18,415 nucleotides of DNA from Bacillota bacterium (GTDB taxonomy: Bacteria > Bacillota > Clostridia > Lachnospirales > Lachnospiraceae): positions 1-18,415 of the forward strand of contig JAEWYQ010000029.1 of assembly GCA_023395555.1 (NCBI GenBank). Direction: 5' to 3'. The position numbers and the translations under genes were made by a program. Positions 1-7,054 of the stretch are shown one piece after another (within the stretch, counting starts at the first letter, position 1; the number at the start of each line of letters is the position of its first letter). Below the pieces are notes generated by a model that saw only the letters and a program-made list of their open reading frames with translations, ran no database searches and was not told the origin of the DNA.

Positions 1-1
1 G

Positions 2-2092
2 AGGTACACCAATATCGCCAATACCACAAACCCGGAGATGGGGTTTGCATTGCCGGAGGATACGGTGAAGGACCGGCTGTTTGTTTCCGTGCATTACTAT
101 GACTGGCATTTCGGACTGCTGGAAACCACCCAGCAGACCAACTTCAGCTATGATGCAGCTAAGGCTTTGCAGGCGGAATTTCAGAAATTAGAGACCGCCT
201 TTACCTCTAAGGGGATTCCGGTCATCCTGGGGGAATACGGTGCCATTAATAAGCAAAACACCCAGAGCCGAGCCTATCATATGGAAATTGTCAACCGGAT
301 CTGCCAGCAGATCGGCATCGTCCCCTGTTATTGGGACCAGGGTTGGTATGATCTGACGATGAATCCGGATTTCAGCTTTACCCTGGTGGACCGGAAGACC
401 TATGAACCGATTTATCCGGAGATTATTAATGCCATTATGCGGGGAATGTTTCTGCCGGGGAAGGAGGATCTGTCGGATATCGTTTTGGATACCCAGGTTA
501 CTCCCATTACGGATCTGGGGACTCAGGAAGGAACCTGTCTGTTACGAATCGGGGGAGCTGCTGACATATCCCTTGGGCAAACGGTGGATAAAGCCGCAGG
601 CAATGATGTGATCCTGTGGAAAAGTGCAGATGAAACCGTAGCTTGTGTGGAACCGGACGGAGGGAATTTAAAGGAATGGAAAGCCAGGGTACATGGGACG
701 GGAATCGGCAATACGGTGATTACCGCATATGCCCAGAGCGGAAAAGCGGTTCTGGACATACCGGTGGAAGTAAGAGCAGCGAAAGCAGATAACCCCTGTA
801 CCGGGATCCATGCGGAAAAGGAAAGCTATAGCCTGAGCAGCGGACAGTCTGTTTATCTGAATGCTGCTATGACCCCTGCGGGTACCGATGCGTTTCTTAC
901 CTATCGTTCTTCGGATACGGAAGTGCTGACGGTGTCTAAAATCGGGAAGATAGTAGCTAAGAATCCCGGAAGAGCTTATGTGATTATAACTTCCTCCGAT
1001 GGCTTCACGAAGGCCGTTCCCGTTACAGTGGAAGAGGAGGAAGCCAAGGCGGAGATAGCGCTGTCCCTGAACGTGTATTTTAATGACAGCGAACATAATT
1101 ACTTCAGCAATGAGACCGGTGAAGCCATTACGGTCAGCGGGGAAGGGCAGTATACTCTTGCTTTTGACACCGGGAAGGATTTTTCCAAGGCGGCGCAGGA
1201 TGCGGGAGTGACAGGGCTGTCCAATCTGACGGCTATTTATATTAAGGATGACAGTGTGATCAAGGGTGCGGCCAAAAAATCTCCGTTGGCCTCCTGTGAT
1301 ATCCGGTATGACCGCATTACGGTGGACGGGATGGAACAGAAGCTTCTTATGACACAGCCCAAATCCGCTTTGAAGGCATCCGGGATTTTTGATACCAACG
1401 ACCCCATTAACTCCTGGGACGGATCTGTAATTGAGGGAGTGACAGTAGAAAATCATGTGCTGAATTTTATTGGAATGGATGATCCCCGGCATGTGGAGGT
1501 AACCTTTACCTTGAGCAATATGGTGTTTGAGGAAGGGGCGCAAGGAATTCAAAAGCCGGAAGCAAAGTCCATAGAAGCGGTGGGAGAGCAGATGATTACG
1601 GCAGAAAATAAGGCTCCCGCACAGCTGACGGTAAAGGCAGATCCGTCAGGGAGCGGTAAGGTCGTATTTGTATCTTCCGATGCATCGGTGGTTTCTGTAG
1701 ATAACAGGGGAATTGCAATCGGAGGGGACCAGACTGCTTCTGTTACCGTATATGCCCATGCAGACGGGGAAGCGGAAGTGATCGCATATACGGATAATGG
1801 TCTGAAGGCTGTCTTTACCGTAAAGGCAGAGGTCCCCCAGGAAGCGGCTGATGAGCCCCAGGGAACAGTGGATAGTTCCCTGGAGGCAGGAGATGCGTCC
1901 CAGCCGGTGGTGGATGAGAGCTCACAGAAGGAAGCTGTGGAAGCAAGCACAGCTGACAAGGAACCGGCAGGAAAGAAGAGGACACTTAATCCTGTGCTTC
2001 TGGTTGCTGGGATTGCTGCATTGGCGGCATTGGTATTTGCAGTAACATGGAAGATTGCGGGCGGTGTACAGCCCCCAAAAGAAAAGGAATAA
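2..2092 (+). CDS. GH5-family glycoside hydrolase (cellulase-like), 3' part, with Ig-like modules and C-terminal membrane anchor
   Basis: The reading frame is open to the left edge, so the 5' end (signal peptide and most of the catalytic barrel) lies outside the window. Residue numbers below count from the internal Met at 38. The visible catalytic part has VSVHYYD (16-22), GEYGA (65-69, E66 fits the GH5 nucleophile) and YWDQGWYD (98-105), the usual end of a GH5 barrel acting on beta-glucans or mannans. Then follow an Ig-like region (about 150-246), a BIG2-like domain (about 256-331), a beta-rich, possibly carbohydrate-binding module (about 338-500) and a second BIG2-like domain (about 510-597). 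An acidic Ser/Glu/Ala-rich linker (598-645) leads to KKR, a hydrophobic helix (650-671) and a short charged tail, so the enzyme is probably held on the outer face of the membrane. There is no LPXTG motif. GH5 is clear from motifs; the exact substrate cannot be told. Confidence 0.85.
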   Translation, partial: RYTNIANTTNPEMGFALPEDTVKDRLFVSVHYYDWHFGLLETTQQTNFSYDAAKALQAEFQKLETAFTSKGIPVILGEYGAINKQNTQSRAYHMEIVNRICQQIGIVPCYWDQGWYDLTMNPDFSFTLVDRKTYEPIYPEIINAIMRGMFLPGKEDLSDIVLDTQVTPITDLGTQEGTCLLRIGGAADISLGQTVDKAAGNDVILWKSADETVACVEPDGGNLKEWKARVHGTGIGNTVITAYAQSGKAVLDIPVEVRAAKADNPCTGIHAEKESYSLSSGQSVYLNAAMTPAGTDAFLTYRSSDTEVLTVSKIGKIVAKNPGRAYVIITSSDGFTKAVPVTVEEEEAKAEIALSLNVYFNDSEHNYFSNETGEAITVSGEGQYTLAFDTGKDFSKAAQDAGVTGLSNLTAIYIKDDSVIKGAAKKSPLASCDIRYDRITVDGMEQKLLMTQPKSALKASGIFDTNDPINSWDGSVIEGVTVENHVLNFIGMDDPRHVEVTFTLSNMVFEEGAQGIQKPEAKSIEAVGEQMITAENKAPAQLTVKADPSGSGKVVFVSSDASVVSVDNRGIAIGGDQTASVTVYAHADGEAEVIAYTDNGLKAVFTVKAEVPQEAADEPQGTVDSSLEAGDASQPVVDESSQKEAVEASTADKEPAGKKRTLNPVLLVAGIAALAALVFAVTWKIAGGVQPPKEKE

Positions 2093-2154
2093 ACAAAGGT
2101 CAGCCCCCCAGACTAATCAACCTTGAGGGATAGAATAAGTTTTTAATATTAAGA

Positions 2155-2210
2155 AGGAAAAGAAGTATTTGTGCGGAAGTCTGTGATGCATGAGGCTTCT
2201 TTTCTTTTTT
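2155..2210 (+). terminator. Rho-independent terminator of the GH5 gene
   Basis: GAAAAGAAG at 2157-2165 pairs with CTTCTTTTC at 2196-2204 and is followed by six T (2205-2210). The stem is A/T-rich and the 30-nt loop is long, so the signal is moderate. It lies 65 nt after the stop codon, where a terminator is expected. Confidence 0.5.
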
Positions 2211-2251
2211 ATATGCGCCGGCCGCGATGTTGTGTTCCTCTAACATTACAG

Positions 2252-2279
2252 TTGACAGCGATAGGATTGTAAGTATAAT
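2252..2279 (+). promoter_or_regulatory. Sigma-A promoter of the first Fe-ADH gene
   Basis: Perfect -35 TTGACA (2252-2257) and perfect -10 TATAAT (2274-2279) are separated by 16 nt, about 55 nt before the ATG. Both hexamers match the housekeeping consensus, which suggests strong, possibly constitutive, expression. Confidence 0.8.
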
Positions 2280-2317
2280 TAAATCATAATTGCTTGGATG
2301 AAACTGGATTTTCCGGA

Positions 2318-2327
2318 AGGATGTGAG
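2318..2327 (+). promoter_or_regulatory. Ribosome binding site that fixes the start of the first Fe-ADH
   Basis: AAGGATGTGA at 2318-2327 differs from the ideal AAGGAGGTGA by one base. It ends 7 nt before ATG 2335, so that ATG is the likely start. The in-frame GTG at 2323 lies inside the Shine-Dalgarno sequence and is not credible as a start. Confidence 0.65.
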
Positions 2328-2334
2328 ATATAAG

Positions 2335-3462
2335 ATGAATTTTCAATTTTTTATGCCGACCAAGGTAATCATGTCAGAAAGGGGAATAATAAATAACTCG
2401 GCGCTGCTGAAGGAATTCGGAACAAAAGCGTTGATTATTACCGGGTCTGCTTCGGCAAAGCTGTGCGGAGCCCTGCCGGAAGCAGAGCAGGCGCTGGAGG
2501 CGCAGGGAATTGCTTATGATGTTTATGACCGGATTAAGACCAATCCCACTGTGGCCAGCGTATATGAGGGCGCTTCCTATGCAAGGGAGTCAGGAGCGCA
2601 ATTTCTGATCGCCATCGGTGGCGGCTCCGTAATGGATGCGGCAAAGGCGATTGCCCTTCTAGCGGAACAGGAGCTCGGGGAGGAGGAGCTGTTCTCCGGG
2701 ACCTACGGCCGGAAGGCCCTGCCGACGGTGATGCTTCCTACTACAGCCGGAACAGGGGCAGAGGTCACACCCTATGCCATCCTGACCAACGATAAGCGGC
2801 AGACCAAAACCAGTATCTCTTCTCCCATATTATTTCCCAGGATTGCTTTTCTGGATGCCAGATATACAAGAAGCCTGCCCATGGATATTACAATTAATAC
2901 GGCCCTGGATGCCCTGTCCCATGCCATAGAGGGAATGCTTACCGTAAGGGCGACATTTGTCAGCAATTCTATTGCTGTAGAAAGCATCGCAAGAATTTCC
3001 CCATGCCTTCGCAGCCTGTCACCGGGCAGGGCGCTGAGTGAGACAGGCCATCTTTCCATGGATATACGGGAGAAGCTTCTCTTTGGCTCCATGCTGGCGG
3101 GAGTGGTCATAACCCATACGGGTACCACAGCGGTTCATTCCATGGGCTACGGTTTGACTTATTTTAAAAATGTGGATCACGGCAGGGCCAATGGACTGCT
3201 TCTGCCCAGCTATCTGCGCTTTGTGGCAAAACAGGAGCCGGAAGCGGTGAAGAGGATTCTGACCGCCATGGGAGTGGATACCATGGACGAGCTGGAAGCG
3301 ATTTTCTTAAGACTTCTGGGCGAGCGGGAGAAGATCACGGCAAAGGAGCTGGAGCGCTATGCCGCTATTGCCATCCAGGCGAAGAACGTGGCGAACTCCA
3401 TTGTCGCCCCCAGCAGGGAGGACATGGAAAATATTTATGCAAGGAGCCTGCAGATACTGTAA
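2335..3462 (+). CDS. Iron-containing alcohol dehydrogenase (group III), 375 aa
   Basis: NAD(P)H-dependent interconversion of an aldehyde or ketone and an alcohol in the cytoplasm; the natural substrate is unknown. Family marks are the dinucleotide-binding GGGSVMDAAKA (95-105), PTTAGTGAEVTP (135-146) and metal ligands fitting D192, H196, H268 and H282. The 14-residue spacing of the last two histidines equals that in FucO-type enzymes. The residue four after H268 is Tyr272 (HSMGY) where FucO has a second histidine (HxxxH), so it belongs to a different subfamily from the neighbouring ADH. Length is normal. The gene has its own consensus promoter and a start set by the near-ideal RBS at 2318-2327. 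No terminator is visible after the stop, because an insertion sequence begins only 31 nt downstream. It is not a recent duplicate of the second ADH, as the sequences differ throughout. The specific alcohol is not assignable. Confidence 0.9.
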   Translation: MNFQFFMPTKVIMSERGIINNSALLKEFGTKALIITGSASAKLCGALPEAEQALEAQGIAYDVYDRIKTNPTVASVYEGASYARESGAQFLIAIGGGSVMDAAKAIALLAEQELGEEELFSGTYGRKALPTVMLPTTAGTGAEVTPYAILTNDKRQTKTSISSPILFPRIAFLDARYTRSLPMDITINTALDALSHAIEGMLTVRATFVSNSIAVESIARISPCLRSLSPGRALSETGHLSMDIREKLLFGSMLAGVVITHTGTTAVHSMGYGLTYFKNVDHGRANGLLLPSYLRFVAKQEPEAVKRILTAMGVDTMDELEAIFLRLLGEREKITAKELERYAAIAIQAKNVANSIVAPSREDMENIYARSLQIL

Positions 3463-3493
3463 CAAAAATATAATAAAAGTAGGAATGCCGGAA

Positions 3494-3507
3494 CACGTTC
3501 ATTTCAT
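3494..3507. repeat. Left terminal inverted repeat of the IS
   Basis: CACGTTCATTTCAT, an exact inverted match to 4763-4776. It lies at the 3' end of the transposase gene. Confidence 0.85.
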
Positions 3508-3510
3508 AGA

Positions 3511-4635
3511 TTATGACAAAATTGTTACGAGAAAATTATTGTTCATTAAGCACTGAAGCATATTTACGGTTGTTGTAGGTTTGGTTTTTTTGGATAGGTT
3601 TTTGATGTAATTCCTATGAAACATGATTGCAAGTTTACGAAATGCATTGAATGACTTGTTTCCGTCGTCGGATGCGATCTTACTGTTGTCCTCATCCAAA
3701 ATAACGTCCAATAACCAGTGCATGGATTCGACGCCCCAGTGTTTTCGTGTTATATCGAGCAATTCAACGGGATCCTTATCAAGGCTTGATATGTAATAGC
3801 TTGTTTCGGAGGTCGTGCCCTTTGATGACGTTGTTTTACGTTCTACCATGATGACGCTTTTCAAGCCGGCCCACTCATTCTTTGCGTATAGCCAGCTTAT
3901 ATCATAGCACACGGAAATCGTACGTTTTTCCAACCTCCCCCCGTTCTTCTCGATTGGGGCCTCATATGTCCGTATATCCCCGGCGTTGACCGTGTCGCCG
4001 AAGAAGAGCTCAACATCCTCCAGCAGTGTGCTCTGGTTTCCCTTTAAACCTAGGACATAGTTACCGCCACCGCCCATGATCTTTTCACAGGTTTTATGCT
4101 GGCAATGCATGGCATCGGCGGTAATGATTTTTCCCTTTATATCAATGTTTTCAAGCATATCCTGAAAAATAGGTATTTCATTGGTCTTTTCATGGATGGA
4201 TGCCTGGCCAAGCACAACGCCGCTTTCAACAAGATATGCTGTTAAAATCTGCAGGGCAGAATGTGGTTCGCCGTTTTTCGAAGTCCCACGCATTGCCTTG
4301 CCATCCACGGCTAATATGTCGCCTGTTTCCAAAACATGCGACTGCATTATCCTGATGATTGCCTGTGCGACCTTGTCACCATCTATAACACGCATTATGC
4401 GGCTTATCGTGGAATCTGACGGGGTGCTTTCGACCCCAAAATAATTATGGAGGAATTCAAAGTTATTCTTTCCATAGGCCTCTATCTCTTCATATTTTTG
4501 CAGACCGCACAACACACCACACATAATGACAATAAGTAGGTCCACAAGTCGAATTTTTGTTACCTTGTCAGATGGGCAGCGAGGGTCCTCTATCTCCAAA
4601 AACGCGCCTCTGACAGCCTGCTTGATTTGATCCAT
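3511..4635 (-). CDS. ISAs1-family DDE transposase
   Basis: Catalyses cut-and-paste movement of the surrounding IS. The N-terminal part (MDQIKQ..., EIEDPRC, LVDLLIVIMCGVLCG) matches the DDE_Tnp_1-associated region typical of ISAs1 transposases. The catalytic triad is visible as AVDGKAMRG (D111), ITADAMHCQ (D174) and HWGVESMHW (E303), numbered from the start used here; the last motif is a family hallmark. The 374-aa length is complete and there is no frameshift, so it may be active. I chose ATG 4635 because GGAAGG precedes it by about 11 nt. An in-frame ATG at 4674 would add 13 residues but lacks a convincing RBS. The stop codon lies only 4 bp inside the left inverted repeat, so the gene nearly fills the element. 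Confidence 0.92.
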   Translation of the reverse strand: MDQIKQAVRGAFLEIEDPRCPSDKVTKIRLVDLLIVIMCGVLCGLQKYEEIEAYGKNNFEFLHNYFGVESTPSDSTISRIMRVIDGDKVAQAIIRIMQSHVLETGDILAVDGKAMRGTSKNGEPHSALQILTAYLVESGVVLGQASIHEKTNEIPIFQDMLENIDIKGKIITADAMHCQHKTCEKIMGGGGNYVLGLKGNQSTLLEDVELFFGDTVNAGDIRTYEAPIEKNGGRLEKRTISVCYDISWLYAKNEWAGLKSVIMVERKTTSSKGTTSETSYYISSLDKDPVELLDITRKHWGVESMHWLLDVILDEDNSKIASDDGNKSFNAFRKLAIMFHRNYIKNLSKKTKPTTTVNMLQCLMNNNFLVTILS

Positions 4636-4727
4636 ATATAACACAACCTTCCCGTTTTTCTGATATTGTACCATATAAATACCGAAAAAACAGGGAGAGG
4701 TGCTATTGTTAAAAATTTGTTTACAGT

Positions 4728-4760
4728 TGATTCATATCTGATTCACACTTGATTCATATT
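4728..4760. repeat. Three 11-bp tandem repeats inside the right IS end
   Basis: TGATTCATATC (4728-4738), TGATTCACACT (4739-4749) and TGATTCATATT (4750-4760) follow head to tail and run into the terminal repeat, which begins with another TGAT at 4761. The 11-bp period is about one helical turn. They lie between the transposase start and the right end, so they could be transposase binding sites, promoter elements or both. No equivalent is seen at the left end. Confidence 0.7.
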
Positions 4761-4762
4761 TG

Positions 4763-4776
4763 ATGAAATGAACGTG
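4763..4776. repeat. Right terminal inverted repeat of the IS
   Basis: ATGAAATGAACGTG, the exact reverse complement of 3494-3507. It lies upstream of the transposase start and abuts a set of 11-bp tandem repeats. Confidence 0.85.
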
Positions 4777-4790
4777 ATTTCCATATTTAT

Positions 4791-4843
4791 GATATTTCGA
4801 TGTTTCTGATATATCAGTATTGGAATATCGATATCCTTTTTTT
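4791..4843 (+). terminator. Possible A/T-rich terminator between IS and second Fe-ADH
   Basis: GATAT-TT-CGAT at 4791-4801 can pair with ATCGATATC at 4827-4835 (two-base bulge), followed closely by T7 (4837-4843). A 12-bp palindrome CTGATATATCAG lies in the loop. It might be the original terminator of the first Fe-ADH, now separated from it by the IS. The stem is weak. Confidence 0.25.
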
Positions 4844-4866
4844 GAATTTCACAATCCGGAAAAAGA

Positions 4867-4884
4867 TTGTTAAAGTATAGACAA
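4867..4884 (+). promoter_or_regulatory. Rex-operator-like site before the second Fe-ADH
   Basis: TTGTTAAAGTATAGACAA matches the established redox repressor Rex consensus TTGTTAA-N4-TTAACAA at 12 of 14 defined positions, with the left half perfect. It ends 48 nt before the ATG and overlaps TAGACA (4878-4883), a possible -35 box. The -10 box is unclear (ATTATA at 4903-4908 would give a 19-nt spacer). Rex control of fermentative alcohol dehydrogenases is common in clostridia; binding here is inferred. Confidence 0.5.
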
Positions 4885-4932
4885 ACAGAAGTGAGACTTT
4901 AAATTATATCATGAGCAAAGGAGATTAGAACA

Positions 4933-6108
4933 ATGGCAAGATTTACACTTCCAAGAGATCTTTATCATGGCAAAGGCTGCCTGGATGCATTGAAAACATT
5001 AAAAGGCCGGAAAGCAATTGTAGTTGTCGGCGGAGGAAGCATGAGGCGTTTCGGATTCCTGGATAAGGTTGAAGCATATCTGAAGGAGGCTGGAATGGAG
5101 GTCCGCTTATTTGAAGGGGTGGAACCCGACCCTTCCGTTGAGACTGTTATGAAGGGTGCCGCGGCAATGCGGGAATTCGAGCCGGATTGGATCGTATCCA
5201 TCGGCGGCGGATCACCTATTGATGCTGCCAAGGCAATGTGGGCGTTTTACGAATATCCGGATACGTCCTTTGAAGACCTTTGCGTTCCTTTTAATTTCCC
5301 GACTCTGCGTACCAAGGCAAAGTTCTGCGCCATTCCTTCCACCTCCGGCACAGCTACCGAGGTAACAGCCTTTTCTGTAATTACCGATTATACCAAGGGG
5401 ATCAAGTACCCTCTGGCTGACTTTAATATAACCCCGGATGTTGCAATTGTGGATCCGGATCTGGCAGAGACCATGCCGGCGAAGCTCACTGCGCATACCG
5501 GTATGGATGCCATGACCCATGCGGTAGAGGCTTATGTATCAACCCTGCATTGCGATTACACCGATCCCCTTGCTCTTCATGCAATCAAGATGGTAAGTGA
5601 AAACCTGGTGAAATCCTATCAGGGGGATATGGAAGCCCGGGCCAGGATGCATAATGCCCAGTGTCTGGCCGGAATGGCATTTTCCAATGCGCTGCTTGGT
5701 ATTGTACACTCCATGGCTCACAAGACCGGTGCGGCCTACAGTGGCGGGCATATTGTACATGGCTGTGCCAATGCCATGTATCTTCCCAAGGTAATTAAAT
5801 ATAATTCCAAAGAGGAAGCCGCCGCACAAAGATACGCTGAGATTGCGGCGTTCCTCGGACTGGAGCCCAATACAGACGCCCTGATCAAGCATATCAACGA
5901 CTTAAACAAAGCACTTGATATCCCGTCCTGCATCAGGGACTATGAGGGCGGCATCATTGATGAAGCGGAATTTCTTGAGAAGCTTCCCCGGGTGGCTGAA
6001 CTGGCGGTAGGCGATGCCTGCACCGGCTCTAATCCCAGATCCATTACCCCCGCGGAAATGGAGAAATTATTGCATTGCTGCTATTACGATACGGAAGTTA
6101 CTTTCTAA
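4933..6108 (+). CDS. NADPH-dependent butanol-dehydrogenase-like iron alcohol dehydrogenase, 391 aa
   Basis: Reduces short-chain aldehydes such as butyraldehyde or acetaldehyde to alcohols, removing excess reducing power in fermentation. The N-terminus (RFTLPRDLYHGKG), GGGSPIDAAKAMW (91-103), PSTSGTATEVTAFSVITDY (135-153) and the C-terminus (GDACTGSNPR..., YYDTEVTF) match from memory the clostridial AdhI/butanol dehydrogenase group. Metal ligands fit D192, H196, H259 and H276, with H263 as the second histidine of HSMAH. The segment between H259 and H276 is three residues longer than in the clostridial AdhI and FucO types, with SGG in the loop GAAYSGGHIVHG. AAAGGAG at 4917-4923 precedes the ATG by 9 nt. 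The Rex-like site upstream suggests induction at a high NADH/NAD ratio. A strong terminator follows, so it is a single-gene unit. Confidence 0.93.
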   Translation: MARFTLPRDLYHGKGCLDALKTLKGRKAIVVVGGGSMRRFGFLDKVEAYLKEAGMEVRLFEGVEPDPSVETVMKGAAAMREFEPDWIVSIGGGSPIDAAKAMWAFYEYPDTSFEDLCVPFNFPTLRTKAKFCAIPSTSGTATEVTAFSVITDYTKGIKYPLADFNITPDVAIVDPDLAETMPAKLTAHTGMDAMTHAVEAYVSTLHCDYTDPLALHAIKMVSENLVKSYQGDMEARARMHNAQCLAGMAFSNALLGIVHSMAHKTGAAYSGGHIVHGCANAMYLPKVIKYNSKEEAAAQRYAEIAAFLGLEPNTDALIKHINDLNKALDIPSCIRDYEGGIIDEAEFLEKLPRVAELAVGDACTGSNPRSITPAEMEKLLHCCYYDTEVTF

Positions 6109-6132
6109 TTGGAGCAGTAAGATGAATAAGGA

Positions 6133-6187
6133 GATGCCCCTGATACACAGAAGGAATTCGTTCTGTGCATTAAGGGCATCCCTTTTT
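6133..6187 (+). terminator. Rho-independent terminator of the second Fe-ADH
   Basis: GATGCCC (6133-6139) pairs with GGGCATC (6174-6180), with an inner stem CACAGAA (6146-6152) / TTCTGTG (6161-6167), and T5 follows at 6183-6187. It starts 24 nt after the stop codon. Confidence 0.85.
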
Positions 6188-6228
6188 ATCATCGTCTTTT
6201 TATCATTGCCTTTTTAAACCCTGATTTA

Positions 6229-6792
6229 TCATAAGCTGTCATGTGAATTTTCCTGCTTTTTTTCCTGCTTTTCCAGCTTGTTGCGAATTCTCAGGTCCTG
6301 GAAAAACTCCTGGAGCACCCCTGCACATTCTTTCTCCAATACACCGGTCTCCAGCTCTACCTGATGGTTGAACTCCTCCCGCTGGAGCAGGTTCAGAATG
6401 GAACCGGCGCAGCCCGCCTTAGGATTCATGGTTCCTACCACCACTCTCTTCATCCTGGACTGAACAATGGCTCCCGAACACATCTGGCAGGGCTCCAGGG
6501 TCACATACATCACGCAATCCTCCAGCCTCCAGTCACCCATTACCTTACTTGCCTTCTCAATGGCAATCAGCTCCGCATGGGCAAGGGTTGTCTTCCTGGT
6601 GTTGCGTTTATTATATCCTCTTCCAATGATCTTGTCCTGATACACGATAATACAGCCGATCGGAACCTCACCCAGGCGGATGGCCTTTCTTGCCTGCTTC
6701 AAGGCTTCCCGCATGTATTTTTTATCTTTATCCTCATCGCTGCTTCTATTTTGTTTCTGCTCTCTGCTTTCTTTGTAATCTGCTTTACTCAT
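6229..6792 (-). CDS. tadA: tRNA-specific adenosine-34 deaminase TadA
   Basis: Converts adenosine to inosine at the wobble position of tRNA-Arg(ACG), letting one tRNA read several CGN codons; normally essential. The cytidine/deoxycytidylate deaminase fold is marked by HAE (H72, catalytic E74) and PCQMC (C102, C105), the zinc ligands, plus VPIGCIIV and YVTLEPC. At 187 aa it exceeds the usual 150-160 because of a charged N-terminal stretch (1-26, Lys/Asp/Gln-rich) and a basic C-terminal tail. The true start could be Met27, where the conserved domain begins. The chosen ATG has AAAGGAA about 13-15 nt upstream, which is rather far. It is divergent from the radical SAM gene and converges on the Fe-ADH terminator. 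Confidence 0.93.
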   Translation of the reverse strand: MSKADYKESREQKQNRSSDEDKDKKYMREALKQARKAIRLGEVPIGCIIVYQDKIIGRGYNKRNTRKTTLAHAELIAIEKASKVMGDWRLEDCVMYVTLEPCQMCSGAIVQSRMKRVVVGTMNPKAGCAGSILNLLQREEFNHQVELETGVLEKECAGVLQEFFQDLRIRNKLEKQEKKQENSHDSL

Positions 6793-6833
6793 TTTTTATT
6801 ATTGTTCCTTTGCATATGGACTAGTTTGTCCTC

Positions 6834-7020
6834 TTTTGATATAGTATATTACAGAAACAAAATGCGTGTTCCTGTAATCGGGATGGACGGCGCAAAAGCA
6901 GCGCCTTTTATCAGAAGTATAAGACTACTTCTGATAACTTATATTACAGGAACAAAATGCGTGTTCCTGTAATCGTGGTGTACGATTTAGATATAGTCGT
7001 TCTGATAACTTATATTATAA
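6834..7020. repeat. Duplicated palindromic intergenic module between tadA and the radical SAM gene
   Basis: A 36-bp unit at 6845-6880 recurs at 6940-6975 with one mismatch. Each holds an inverted repeat; in the second copy it is perfect, ATTACAGGAACA / TGTTCCTGTAAT around AAATGCG. A shorter element, TTCTGATAACTTATATTA, occurs near 6929-6946 and 7000-7017, with a degenerate copy at 6835-6851. Between the units are GGCGC/GCGCC (6889-6893, 6901-6905, then TTTTAT) and a perfect 10-bp inverted repeat ATCAGAAGTA / TACTTCTGAT (6910-6935). The arrangement looks like a tandem duplication of a regulatory segment. No gene fits here. The regulator, if any, is unknown. Confidence 0.75.
6889..6910 (+). terminator. 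Short terminator-like hairpin in the intergenic module
   Basis: GGCGC (6889-6893), loop AAAAGCA, GCGCC (6901-6905), then TTTTAT. Short, with a brief T-run; it could attenuate transcription entering the radical SAM gene or simply be part of the repeat array. Confidence 0.35.
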
Positions 7021-7054
7021 CATTCGCAGATTAGAAACTCAAGGAGGTGACACC

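Larger units (their letters stand above)
3494..4776 (-). mobile_element. ISAs1-family insertion sequence, 1283 bp, with 14-bp perfect terminal inverted repeats
   Basis: The ends are CACGTTCATTTCAT (3494-3507) and its exact reverse complement (4763-4776). Identity resumes a few bases inward with a shared TATGA, giving an imperfect inverted repeat of about 23 bp. The element holds one gene, an apparently intact ISAs1-type DDE transposase on the minus strand, and its length is usual for the family. The flanks (AATGCCGGAA left, ATTTCCATAT right) show no 8-10 bp target duplication. It sits between two Fe-ADH genes, directly downstream of the first and about 155 bp upstream of the second, and breaks neither. 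Ends are inferred from the inverted repeat alone. Confidence 0.85.

Noticed and set aside
668..1552. 294-codon open frame on the minus strand inside the GH5 gene
   Set aside because: It is antisense to a clear coding sequence, has no recognisable domain or RBS, and its composition reads as a shadow of the GH5 frame.
2335..6108. The two Fe-ADH genes as a recent tandem duplication
   Set aside because: The proteins differ in their N-termini, cofactor-region wording and metal-site context, so they are old paralogues or separately acquired.
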